NCBI GenBank assembly: GCA_002332795.1
Contig: DDBP01000286.1
Location: 1-27,155, forward strand
Direction of reading: 5' to 3'
Source: Anaerolineales bacterium UBA2029
GTDB lineage: Bacteria; Chloroflexota; Anaerolineae; Aggregatilineales; Aggregatilineaceae
DNA length: 27,155 nt
The position numbers and the translations under genes are program-made. The notes below the pieces were generated by a model. That model did no database searches. It had not been told where the DNA came from and was given only the letters and a program-made list of their open reading frames with translations. This document shows, in pieces, positions 8,111 through 15,904 of this stretch. The stretch's first letter is position 1, and every line of letters starts with the position of its first letter.

Positions 8111-9387
8111 GGCTGTACACTCCCACTGAATAGCTCCACCAGGCGGGCGGCATTGGTCGCCAGGTCGAATTCGCGCAACACTTTGTCGCGCCCGCCCTGC
8201 CCCAGGCGCGCCCGCAAGGCTGGATCGGCGGCCAGCCGTTCCAGGGCAGAGGCAATCGCCGCGGCATCGCCCGGCGGGACGAGCAGGCCGCTCACCTCGT
8301 GCTCGACTAGTTCGGGAATGCCGGACAGATCGCTGGCGATCACCGGCACGCCCGCGCCCATGGCTTCCATCAGCACCACAGGAATCCCTTCACGGCGTTT
8401 GTCGCGCGAGGGGACGCTCGGTGCCACCACCACATCTGCCGCGTTCAGCAGGGCGATCACTTCCTGGCGCGTCTTGCGCCCCTCGAAGTGCACGGCATCC
8501 GCCAGCCCTGCCTGCGCCACCTGAGCACGCAGCATTGGCTCGTCCGGCCCGTCGCCCACAAAGCGGCAGACGAACTCGACGCCCCGCTCGCGCAGCAGGC
8601 GACAGGCTTCGATCAGATGCGTCTGCCCTTTCACCTCGTGCAGCGTGCCGATGCACAGAATCTGGAGCGGGCCAGCGAGATCAGGCTGTGCCCGTCGCGG
8701 CTGAAAGGCTTCGGTGTCCACCCCGCAGTGAATCACCCGCACTTTGTCGCGGGCGCTCGCGCCGCACTCGGCGACGAAGATCTCCTGGTTGAAGCGGGCG
8801 ATGGTCACCACGAAGGCGGCTTCGGCCACTTTCTGGCACAGCATATGTTTGTCGCGATGCAGGTCGGAGCCATGCGCGGTGAAGCTATAGGGGATGCCGG
8901 TCAGGCGATGGATGACGAAGGCCATTGCCGCCGGATGGCTGGCGAAGTGCGCGTGCAGGTGATCGATCCCCGCCGCCTCCATCAACTGCGCGAAGCGCAC
9001 TGCCTTCGGGAAGAAGGCCAGAGCGCCCACGAAATAGCGCGCACTGCCCCAGTTGGCACGCAGCAGATCGCGCAGGGCGCCCAGGTAGGCGCGCGGCTTG
9101 CGGCGCAGATAGTGCCACTGCGCCCGCAAAATCGCCCCCGATAGCAGCGGTTGATAGTGCGCCCGCGCGACCAGGGGCGCGGCCTCTGGATGCATGACCG
9201 TCGTGCGTTCGCGCTGCAAAGGGAATAGCTCCACGGTCACGCCCTGCGCCTGCACGGCCAGCATCTCGTACAGGATGAAGGTCTCGGTGAGCTTGGGGAA
9301 GCGCGACATCATGTAGGCTACCCTGGGTGCGCGCGGCGCGGGCGGGGCGGCCTCGACCTGCGGGCGATCGGCGGAGAGCACGGTCAT
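8107..9387 (-). CDS. Glycosyltransferase family 4
   Basis: A 426-residue cytoplasmic GT-B enzyme. Residues 20-45 (RVAYMMSRFPKLTETFI) are the usual N-terminal loop of this group, with HLHAHFA near 143-149 and FTAHGSDLHR near 169-178. The donor domain has CIGTLHEVKG near 245-254, VGDGPD near 277-282 and the EX7E motif at Glu333 and Glu341 within EGIPVVLMEAMGAG. It should transfer a sugar from a nucleotide donor with retention of configuration. I chose the ATG at 9387 over an upstream in-frame codon at 9435 because AGGAGG stands about 8 bases before it and the ATG shares one base with the preceding stop (TGATG). Acceptor and sugar are unknown. Confidence 0.93.
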   Translation of the reverse strand: MTVLSADRPQVEAAPPAPRAPRVAYMMSRFPKLTETFILYEMLAVQAQGVTVELFPLQRERTTVMHPEAAPLVARAHYQPLLSGAILRAQWHYLRRKPRAYLGALRDLLRANWGSARYFVGALAFFPKAVRFAQLMEAAGIDHLHAHFASHPAAMAFVIHRLTGIPYSFTAHGSDLHRDKHMLCQKVAEAAFVVTIARFNQEIFVAECGASARDKVRVIHCGVDTEAFQPRRAQPDLAGPLQILCIGTLHEVKGQTHLIEACRLLRERGVEFVCRFVGDGPDEPMLRAQVAQAGLADAVHFEGRKTRQEVIALLNAADVVVAPSVPSRDKRREGIPVVLMEAMGAGVPVIASDLSGIPELVEHEVSGLLVPPGDAAAIASALERLAADPALRARLGQGGRDKVLREFDLATNAARLVELFSGSVQP

Positions 9388-10667
9388 CACGCATTCCTCC
9401 TCGCCAGGCCATTCCGGGCCTGCAATGTTTCCCACAGGGCAGCGCTGGCTGCGCGGGCCGACTGCGCCGGATCGCCGCTGGTGTCAATCAGGCGGGCGTG
9501 TGGCAGGCGTCCGGCCAAAGCGCGGTACGCCTGACGCTGCTCTTCCAGGGCCTCTGGCGAGTGTTCGCCTTTGCGGGCGTAGAGCGTCGGCGCGGGCGCA
9601 TCCAGCACCAGCACCAGGTCGGGCGGCGGGCAGGCGTGCGCCAGCAGCCAGCGTCTGACCCGTTTGATGGGGTTACGTGCCCGCCCCGCCCTGAGCAGCG
9701 CATCGTAGGGGTAGCGGTCGAACAACACCAGGTGTCCGCGCGCCTGCGCCATCCGCGCCCGCATGTAACGCCGCCACTGCGTCAGCAGCAGGCGGGCGAA
9801 GCGCAGCCCAGGCAGGCGATCCAGTGCGCCGGAGCGCGCCGCGCCCTTCTGATACAGCCCCATGTAGACCGGCGTCACCGGCAGGGCGAACTGCTCGCGC
9901 AGCTTTCCCGTCAGCGAGGACTTGCCGGCGCCATCCGGCCCCAGCAGGGCTACGGCGGGCAGCGCTGGAGCGCGCAACAGTCCCAGCAACCGCCCGATCC
10001 CGCGCTCCAACCGACGGCGCGGGCCGCTCCAGCGGGCGGCCAGGGGCGCGCGGCGGGCCAGATGCGCTGTCACAGCGGAGCGCTGCGCCAGCAAGGCATC
10101 CCAGTCCGCGCGTTCCAGCAGGGCGGAGAGCGTCGGCCAGTCCATCTCCGGAGACCAGTAGCGCTGCAACAGGGTTGTCAGGTGGGCCGGTTCGTTCACT
10201 TCGCGGCACAGGGCGAGCAGGCGCTCCTGGCGGTGCGGCGCGAAGTGCCCCTTGTCCAGAACAGCGTGCAGCAGCAGGCCGATCAGTTCTTCTTCCGGCG
10301 CGGGTACGAAGACTTCTCCGGCGCGGCGACGGCGGCTGAGACAGACCTCACCCAGGTCGGTGTGCAGTCGCCCGCCGTAGACCAGCCGCGTGACAGCGTC
10401 TACCTTCAGCCAGACGCCCGCTTCCGCGTCGAAGGTCAGGAAGAAGTGATGGGGCGCATGGCCCCAGGCGGGCAGGGGCACGAACCCCTGCTCGCGCAGA
10501 ATCTGGCGCAGCACGGCCATCTGCTCGCCCGGCACCAGCAGGTCGAGTTCGCCGCCTTCCGCAGCGAGCCGATCCAGCCGGTCGGCGTCGCGCAGAACGC
10601 AGTAGGCGATCCCTGCCCGTTCCAGGGCGGCGAAGGTGCGCGCCAGTAACGTCGGCATAGAGGTCAC
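9387..10667 (-). CDS. Fusion of nucleotidyltransferase-like domain and thymidylate-kinase-like domain
   Basis: A 426-residue two-domain protein. Residues 1-160 resemble the NTP_transf_5-type nucleotidyltransferase fold: a helix and AYCVLRD strand, then GGELDLLV (Asp42) and VWLKVDAV (Asp90), which would be the metal-binding acids. The canonical GS start motif is not evident. Residues 235-420 are a P-loop kinase of thymidylate-kinase type: LLGPDGAGKSSL (P-loop 243-250), VYMG near 267, VLFDRYPYDALL near 314-325, PDLVLVLDAP near 349-358 and the LID-like ARKGEHSPEALEE near 364-376. The frame starts with GTG overlapping the Wzz-like stop (GTGA, 10664-10667); an ATG three codons on is the alternative. 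A free paralogue of the kinase is at 18694-19395. Real thymidylate kinase is unlikely in this setting; substrate unknown. Confidence 0.82.
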   Translation of the reverse strand: MTSMPTLLARTFAALERAGIAYCVLRDADRLDRLAAEGGELDLLVPGEQMAVLRQILREQGFVPLPAWGHAPHHFFLTFDAEAGVWLKVDAVTRLVYGGRLHTDLGEVCLSRRRRAGEVFVPAPEEELIGLLLHAVLDKGHFAPHRQERLLALCREVNEPAHLTTLLQRYWSPEMDWPTLSALLERADWDALLAQRSAVTAHLARRAPLAARWSGPRRRLERGIGRLLGLLRAPALPAVALLGPDGAGKSSLTGKLREQFALPVTPVYMGLYQKGAARSGALDRLPGLRFARLLLTQWRRYMRARMAQARGHLVLFDRYPYDALLRAGRARNPIKRVRRWLLAHACPPPDLVLVLDAPAPTLYARKGEHSPEALEEQRQAYRALAGRLPHARLIDTSGDPAQSARAASAALWETLQARNGLARRNA

Positions 10668-12268
10668 GACTCCACCGTCTTGCTGGTCACGCGGCGCTGC
10701 GTGCGGCTCATCTGCTGGCGCGCTGCGACCGGGGTGCTGCGTCGCTGCCAGCCCAGCCGTCGGCGCAGACCCTGCGCTGGCGTGACGAGCACGGTGCCAG
10801 CGACCGGCGCACCGACCGCGTGCAGGTTGGTGAGCACTTCGCGCACCTCATGACGACGGTCGCGCCCGGCCCGCACGGCGATCAGGGTGCCGTCGGCGCG
10901 CGCGGCCAGCACCGCGCTGGCAGCTACGGTCGCCAGGGCGGGCGCGGCCAGCACCACGATATCCACTACCTCGTCCAGGTGAGCCAGGGCTGCCGCGAAG
11001 CGCGGCGAGGCCATCAGCGCGAACAGGTCAACGGGCTGCATACCGGCGGGCAGCACGGCCAGCCCTTCGACAGCCGTCGGCACCAGCATTTCGCTCAGTT
11101 CGTCGTCGCTGCCATACCATTCGGTCAGGCCAGCGCGATCGGTGAGTTCGAACATCTGCGAGACCACGCGGCGATAGGGATCGGCGTCCACCAGGATCAC
11201 GTTGTCGCCCAGTTGGGCCAGCACCACCGCCAGGTTGGCGGCCACTTCCCCGCTGCTGCCGTCGCCGCGCACATCGCCCACCAACACCCGGTTGAGAGGG
11301 CGGCTGTGTCCGGCCAGGCGCAGTTTCATCCCCAGTTGACGGTAGCCCTCGGCGACCGACGTATCGGCGCGCGCCAGCACGATCGGCCCGTAACGGTGAG
11401 GTACGACGTGCGTGAGCAGGTTGCCCAGGTAGGGGGCCTCGCTGGCCGTGTGCAGGTCCTCTGGCGTGCGGATGGTGTCGTTGGCGCGTTCGGCGGCCAT
11501 CATCAGCGCGATGCCGCCCACCAGTCCGGAGAGCGCACCCAGGATCGTCTTGAGCGAAATCTGCCGGTCAACCGGCCTGCCGCGCGTAGCCGGTTCCAGC
11601 ACGGCGATCAGGTTGTTGGGCGCTTTCTGCAGGGTGGTGTACAGCGACACCAGCAGCCGTTCCGCCTCGGACTTGTAGGAGCGCTCCTGCGCGATGCGGT
11701 TGGCGATGCTGGTGCGTTGCTGTTCGGTGTCGGCAAGGGCCATCTCGCCTTCGAGCTGACGCAGCGTCTCTTCGCTGGTGCGGATGGCGCTCTCGACGCG
11801 CGCGATCTGCTCCTGCAACTGCTGCCGCAGCGCGTCGCTTTGGGCCGCCGTGGGGCTTTGGGCCACCAGTTGATCGGCTACCGCGTTGGCGATCTCCGCC
11901 GCGCGTTCGCGGTCGTCGTCCAGCACGCTGATCGTGAGAATCTGCGTGGTGGTGTCGGTGGTGATGGTGATCTTGCTCTCCAGCTCGCCAGGGCTGAAGT
12001 CCCAGCCCTGGTCAGCGATGAGCTGCTCCTGGAAGGGGCGCATGGTCGGCAGGACGGCGTAGACTTCCATGAGCTGGGCGGCGGCGCGCAGATCGTTCAG
12101 GTCGGGGTTCAGGCTTTGCACCGCCGGGCCGACCAGCAACTTGGTCCGGGCCGTGTAGTGCAGCGGCTGACGGCTGCTGAGCGTATAGCTGACCAGGCCC
12201 GCCACGACTGTGGTCAGTGCCAGCAACCATAGCCAGCGGCGGATCATCGGGAGGTAGTGGTGCATCAT
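10664..12268 (-). CDS. Wzz-type chain-length protein fused to degenerate BY-kinase-like ATPase
   Basis: About 534 residues. A helix near 12-32 starts the Wzz domain, followed by an extracytoplasmic part with a long coiled coil (about 145-215), a Pro/Gly-rich stretch and a second helix near 240-258 (LGALSGLVGGIALMM). A cytoplasmic CpsD/Wzc-like ATPase fold follows: RVLVGDVRGDGSSGEVAANLA near 327-347 and VILVDADPYRR near 357-367. The Walker A lysine is absent (family pattern GEGKS/T; here GDGSSGE) and the C-terminus has no tyrosine cluster, so autophosphorylation looks lost. Wzz proteins set polymer length with Wzy. I chose the ATG at 12268 because GAGGG lies about 10 bases upstream; an in-frame codon at 12325 would add 19 polar residues. 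Confidence 0.88.
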   Translation of the reverse strand: MMHHYLPMIRRWLWLLALTTVVAGLVSYTLSSRQPLHYTARTKLLVGPAVQSLNPDLNDLRAAAQLMEVYAVLPTMRPFQEQLIADQGWDFSPGELESKITITTDTTTQILTISVLDDDRERAAEIANAVADQLVAQSPTAAQSDALRQQLQEQIARVESAIRTSEETLRQLEGEMALADTEQQRTSIANRIAQERSYKSEAERLLVSLYTTLQKAPNNLIAVLEPATRGRPVDRQISLKTILGALSGLVGGIALMMAAERANDTIRTPEDLHTASEAPYLGNLLTHVVPHRYGPIVLARADTSVAEGYRQLGMKLRLAGHSRPLNRVLVGDVRGDGSSGEVAANLAVVLAQLGDNVILVDADPYRRVVSQMFELTDRAGLTEWYGSDDELSEMLVPTAVEGLAVLPAGMQPVDLFALMASPRFAAALAHLDEVVDIVVLAAPALATVAASAVLAARADGTLIAVRAGRDRRHEVREVLTNLHAVGAPVAGTVLVTPAQGLRRRLGWQRRSTPVAARQQMSRTQRRVTSKTVES

Positions 12269-12333
12269 AGACGGTAGTCCCTCTTTGTTCTCGGTAGCAG
12301 CACGGCTGCACTCCATCGCGTACAATCTACAAC

Positions 12334-12362
12334 GTCACGGGAGCAAGGCGCGCTCCCGTGAC
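12334..12362. terminator. Perfect 11-bp hairpin between the first two operon genes (terminator or attenuator candidate)
   Basis: GTCACGGGAGC (12334-12344) and GCTCCCGTGAC (12352-12362) are exact reverse complements around a 7-base loop. It lies 69 bases after the stop of the phosphoglycosyl transferase gene and 65 bases before the chosen Wzz-like start, on the minus-strand transcript. The bases that follow the stem on that strand (GTTGTAGATTGT) are only moderately T-rich, so a partial terminator, a pause site or an mRNA-stabilising stem are all possible. Confidence 0.6.
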
Positions 12363-12431
12363 TGGGGGGAAGGGACTGGTACGGCGGGTGCGATGGAGGG
12401 GCCGGAGAAGCCGTCCAGTGACTCATAGCGG

Positions 12432-14144
12432 CTAGCGCGCGCCCTGCCTGAACTTCAGCACGGTGCGCAGCAGGATGATCAGGTCCAGCGTCAGGCTCAT
12501 CTTCTCGATGTACTTGATGTCCCAGATCAGGCGTTTGTCGAAGTCGGTGTCGCCCCGGTCGTAGATTTGCCACAGGCCGGTGATGCCGGGCTTGACGCTC
12601 AGGCGCTGCGTCTGCAGCAGCGAGTACTTATCCACGCCGAAGGAGGTCGGGCGTGGCCCTACCAGGCTCATGTCGCCCACCAGCACATTCCACAACTGCG
12701 GCAGTTCATCCAGGCTGGTCTTGCGCAGGATTTTGCCCAGGCGGGTGATGCGCGGGTCGTTTTCAAGCTTGTTGCCCTGCTCGTCCACGGTCTCGCCGCG
12801 CTCGTTGACGCGCACGCCCAGCTCGGCCATGCGTTGATCGGCGTTGGGGATCATCGAGCGGAACTTGTACATCTTGAACTTGCGCCCGCCCAGCCCTACG
12901 CGCTGCTGCACGTAAATCGGCGAGGCGCGGTCTTCCAGCCAGATCAACCCCGCCAGCACCAGGCCCAGGGGCAGGGTCAGGGGCAGGGTCAGCAGGACGG
13001 CGGCCAGGTCCATAGTCCGCTTGATGCGCCGATAGACCCGGCGGGTCTGCGCGCTCTGGTAGGGCAGGCGGTTGACCCAGAAGGTGGGATCGTAGTAGGG
13101 CGTCTCGGCCCGCAGGGTGGAATGTGCCTGCGCCATGAACGGCTGCACCAGTTCGTCCCAGGTGGCGAAGAGGTCCAGCTTCAGCGCGTCGAGCAGGCGC
13201 GCGAGCGACGGTTGCCGCAGGGCCAGCGCTCCACTGCCATTGAGGCTGTACGGACTCAGTTCGGCGGCCAGTTCCCGCGTCGCATTGTTATCGTCCCTGG
13301 CGGCGATGCGCGCGGGCGCGGGTAGCAGGGTGCGCACTTCGCCTTGCTGGCACAGGTTACGGGTTGCTGCCGCCACCAGATCGCTATAGATCAAGCCGTC
13401 GGCGGGGAAAGAGGCGATCCCGATCGGCAGGCGCAGGTTGAGGGTCATGCTCACCAGATCGTGAATCTGCGCGGCCAGCTTCTCTGCCTCGTTGCGGTTG
13501 GTCTCCGGCAGGCACAGCACCAGGTTGTCGCCGTGCCAGGCCAGCGGGTCGGTGCGGTAGACGACCGACTCGACCAGTTGCCCGATGCGGGCGCGCAGAT
13601 AGCTGCGCTGCAAAGAGGAATGGAAGTCGAAACGGTCGCTGACGGCGCTGCGCAACTGCGGCAGGCTATCCAGGCAGAGCACCATCAGCGCCACCGGACG
13701 GTTGAAGCGGCGGGCGCGGAACAGCTCGCTGTTGATCGTCTCTTCGCCCTCGATAGCCGACAGGATGCGCGTGCGGTCGGCATCAATCACCACGTTCTCC
13801 AGCACCTGCTCCAGCTTGGCGACCACCAGGGAGATGGTGCGGGTGAGAAATTGCGTGATGAACAGCACGATCAGCTCGATGGGCGTCTCTGGCCAGGTGA
13901 GCAGGGGATGCCCAAGCTGGCCGAGCGCCCCCAGCCCCACGTAGAGCAGTACCCCTGGAACAGTGACGATGGCCCAGTGCTGCGCTCCCAGATCGGGCAG
14001 GAAGAACATCACCACGACGATCAGCAGGGCCAGGACGTAAACGGCTGGCGAGAGATCCGCCCCGATGAGGTCTGGACGGGCCAGACCGAAGAGGAAGATC
14101 AACCACAATGCGGCTGCGACGATAAGAATACGCAGTTGAAACAT
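12432..14144 (-). CDS. Polyprenyl-phosphate sugar-1-phosphate transferase with degenerate GGDEF-like domain
   Basis: About 570 residues, first gene of the minus-strand operon. Residues 1-110 hold three to four hydrophobic helices. Residues about 125-270 look like a GGDEF fold: ELFRARRFNRPVALMVLCLD, then WHGDNLVLCLPET in place of GGDEF, and PIGIASFPADG near 240-250. The active-site glycine and acids are changed (HGDNL at 204-208) and no RxxD inhibitory site is in place, so it should not make c-di-GMP. Residues 365-570 are a WbaP/WcaJ-type phosphoglycosyl transferase: a membrane hairpin (379-403), QQRVGLGG, MYKFRSM, SLDELPQLWNVLVGDMSLVGPRP with the Asp-Glu dyad at 479-480, and KPGITGLWQI. It starts repeat-unit assembly on undecaprenyl phosphate. 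Start uncertain: ATG at 14144 chosen, 14153 possible; an upstream GTG at 14234 is less likely. Confidence 0.88.
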   Translation of the reverse strand: MFQLRILIVAAALWLIFLFGLARPDLIGADLSPAVYVLALLIVVVMFFLPDLGAQHWAIVTVPGVLLYVGLGALGQLGHPLLTWPETPIELIVLFITQFLTRTISLVVAKLEQVLENVVIDADRTRILSAIEGEETINSELFRARRFNRPVALMVLCLDSLPQLRSAVSDRFDFHSSLQRSYLRARIGQLVESVVYRTDPLAWHGDNLVLCLPETNRNEAEKLAAQIHDLVSMTLNLRLPIGIASFPADGLIYSDLVAAATRNLCQQGEVRTLLPAPARIAARDDNNATRELAAELSPYSLNGSGALALRQPSLARLLDALKLDLFATWDELVQPFMAQAHSTLRAETPYYDPTFWVNRLPYQSAQTRRVYRRIKRTMDLAAVLLTLPLTLPLGLVLAGLIWLEDRASPIYVQQRVGLGGRKFKMYKFRSMIPNADQRMAELGVRVNERGETVDEQGNKLENDPRITRLGKILRKTSLDELPQLWNVLVGDMSLVGPRPTSFGVDKYSLLQTQRLSVKPGITGLWQIYDRGDTDFDKRLIWDIKYIEKMSLTLDLIILLRTVLKFRQGAR

Positions 14145-14391
14145 ACACCCCATCCCCGAACCGACTAAGACTGCCTGCGCAACGAGACGAAAACACCCCA
14201 AACCTGGCAGTACCTGAAGCTCCCCAGGCCGCACCGCCGGGCACCCCTACTACGGCGGCTGACTGTCCGAACGGCGTCGGCTCTGGCGGGTCAGCGGTCC
14301 GCGTGAGCGCGCACATTTCGTGCGAACTTTCAGCAATTGGTAAGGACAATGCATATAGAAGGATGACGCGATTCTAACACGGAACACAGTG

Positions 14392-14421
14392 TTATAAAAG
14401 TTTTTCTGGAAAAATTTACAA
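14392..14421 (-). promoter_or_regulatory. Candidate promoter for the minus-strand glycan operon
   Basis: On the minus strand TTGTAA (14421-14416) is followed after 18 bases by TTATAA (14397-14392), within the most AT-rich part of the window. A second possible -10, TAGAAT, lies at 14376-14371 without a good -35. Either would give a long leader before the phosphoglycosyl transferase start at 14144. Confidence 0.4.
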
Positions 14422-14632
14422 AAATTTGGGAAATTCTTAACCTATGATCGAAAATACATCACGGAAAAGTCAATGCTACGGGGAAACTGCGATGTTCTTC
14501 CTGTGATGTTTCGGATGTTTGACGATGACGATGCTCCGGACGGATTGTATTGTGCGAGGCGAGACCGCTGGCCCACCACCCTCAGGGCATCACCGCGTTC
14601 GCCGCACCAGGATTTTTGTAGACGCTGGCAAT

Positions 14633-14661
14633 TTGAAATAAATCTGCTAGGATAATAATAT
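14633..14661 (+). promoter_or_regulatory. Candidate sigma-70-type promoter for the plus-strand operon
   Basis: TTGAAA at 14633-14638 and TAATAT at 14656-14661 are separated by exactly 17 bases, each close to the housekeeping consensus, in an AT-rich stretch. Transcription would begin near 14668 and leave a leader of about 110 bases before the ATG at 14780. Read by eye only. Confidence 0.55.
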
Positions 14662-14722
14662 AACCTGCACGGTCCCGTCAAGAGACAGCCAGGCTCTACA
14701 AGAAATCTTTACAACTTTTTTA

Positions 14723-14744
14723 CCTGCTGCGTGGTGGCAGCAGG
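14723..14744 (+). other. Leader hairpin upstream of the HprK-like gene
   Basis: CCTGCTGC (14723-14730) and GCAGCAGG (14737-14744) pair perfectly around the loop GTGGTG in the predicted leader, 35 bases before the start codon. No T-run follows it, so it is not a standard terminator. It could affect message stability or translation. Confidence 0.45.
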
Positions 14745-14779
14745 GGTTCTGCACTGGATTTCGTGGAAACGGGGATGGG

Positions 14780-15904
14780 ATGGCACAGCCCACAGGCACA
14801 GTGGACTTCAACCTGCACGATCTGGTCGGCATTCGCCTGCTCGACGCGCGGTCGGGCGACGTGCGCGCGGTAGCCCGGCAACTCGGCCCGATTCAGCGCT
14901 CGCTGAACGGCCCGCCCGACATCGTGATTCGCTTCGTCGAGCGAATGCCCGTCGCGGGCACGCTGCGTACGCTGGGCATGGGCGAAGCGGCGTTTTCCGC
15001 CGACGAGTTCTTCGTATTGCGCAGCAAGCACAAGGCGCAGGCCCGCGTGAGCCTGGCCCTGGATCAGGCCGGGCAAGGCCCCTGCGCGATCGTCTGCGAG
15101 AGCGGGCTGCCCGCCGTCCCCCTGTTGATCCCGCTGATCAACCTGACCATGGTCGCCAAAGGGGTGTTGCCGCTGCATGCCGCCGCCTTCACTTATAACG
15201 GCGTGGGCGCGGTGGCGACGGGTTGGTCGAAGGGCGGCAAGACCGAAGCGCTGCTGGCCTTCATGGCGGGCGGGGCGCAGTATGTGGGCGACGAATGGGT
15301 CTATCTGCCCGCCGACGACAGTCGCGCCCTGGGCATTCCGGAACCGATCCGCCTGTGGGACTGGTACGTGCGGCAACTTCCGGAACTGCGCGGACGGCTG
15401 AGCCGCGGCGACCGGCTGCGGTTGGCGGCGTTGCGCGGGGTAGCAACACTGCGGCGGCGCATGCCCGCCCTGGTGCCAGGGCGACTGGCGCGTTTCCTGG
15501 AACGGCAGCGCTACGCCGACCTGGACCCGCGGATGATCTTTCCCGAAGAGCGCTGCGCGCTGGCCGGGCGCTTCGACCGACTCTTCTGGATGGTGACGCA
15601 CGACGCGCGCACCATTGAGGTAGCGCCAGCGGACGCCGGAGAAATCGCGCGGCGGATGCTGCATTCGCTGCTCTACGAGTGGTTGCCGTTCCTGGAGTGG
15701 TACCGCATGTACCGTTTTGCCTTTCCGGACAGGCGCAACGAGCTGATCGAGTCCCTGGAAGGGCGGCTGACGGCGCTGCTCGACGAGACGCTGGCGGGCA
15801 GACCGGCTTACACGGTTGCCCATCCCTACCCCGTAGACCTGGCCGCGCTGTTCGCGGCGATGCGTCCGTTGCTGGAAGACGGCGGCCTGGGAGGGCGCGC
15901 ATGA
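14780..15904 (+). CDS. HprK-like P-loop kinase of a polysaccharide cluster
   Basis: A 374-residue protein resembling the HPr kinase/phosphorylase C-terminal fold: LPLHAAAF near 130-137, GVGAVATGWSKGGKTE with the P-loop at 148-155, and YVGDEWVYL near 168-176 in the place of the Walker B acids (HprK usually has VADD). No PTS gene is present in the window, and the protein lacks the HprK N-terminal domain, so classical HPr phosphorylation is unlikely. HprK-like orphans are known from exopolysaccharide clusters, where their substrate is unsettled. It opens the plus-strand operon; GGGGATGGG precedes the ATG, and its stop overlaps the next start (ATGA at 15901-15904). It may phosphorylate a sugar, a small molecule or a partner protein. 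Confidence 0.78.
   Translation: MAQPTGTVDFNLHDLVGIRLLDARSGDVRAVARQLGPIQRSLNGPPDIVIRFVERMPVAGTLRTLGMGEAAFSADEFFVLRSKHKAQARVSLALDQAGQGPCAIVCESGLPAVPLLIPLINLTMVAKGVLPLHAAAFTYNGVGAVATGWSKGGKTEALLAFMAGGAQYVGDEWVYLPADDSRALGIPEPIRLWDWYVRQLPELRGRLSRGDRLRLAALRGVATLRRRMPALVPGRLARFLERQRYADLDPRMIFPEERCALAGRFDRLFWMVTHDARTIEVAPADAGEIARRMLHSLLYEWLPFLEWYRMYRFAFPDRRNELIESLEGRLTALLDETLAGRPAYTVAHPYPVDLAALFAAMRPLLEDGGLGGRA

Larger units (their letters stand above)
14145..14779. promoter_or_regulatory. Divergent intergenic regulatory region between the two operons
   Basis: About 635 bases without a convincing gene. Two AT-rich blocks (about 14365-14465 and 14615-14725) stand out against the GC-rich coding sequence, and each holds a promoter-like motif directed at its own operon. 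The minus-strand leader would be about 240 bases long and contains a small stem (CGCAC, loop ATTTC, GTGCG at 14310-14324). The middle part (14470-14600) shows no motif I can name. No known riboswitch core was recognised on either strand; in particular I do not see the GGGCAAAC and GGGACGCAAAGCC elements of a c-di-GMP-I riboswitch. Confidence 0.6.

Noticed and set aside
9327..10649. 440-codon plus-strand open frame opposite the nucleotidyltransferase/kinase fusion
   Set aside because: The translation is Arg/Gln/Gly-rich without motifs, while the minus strand has a P-loop and overlapping operon junctions. It is a shadow frame.
10820..12232. 470-codon plus-strand open frame opposite the Wzz-like gene
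   Set aside because: It is His/Gln/Gly-rich, with no domain and no ribosome binding site; the Wzz coiled coil and helices are on the minus strand.
14473..14655. 60-codon plus-strand open frame in the divergent region
   Set aside because: It has no ribosome binding site and no motif, and it overlaps the candidate promoter at 14633-14661.
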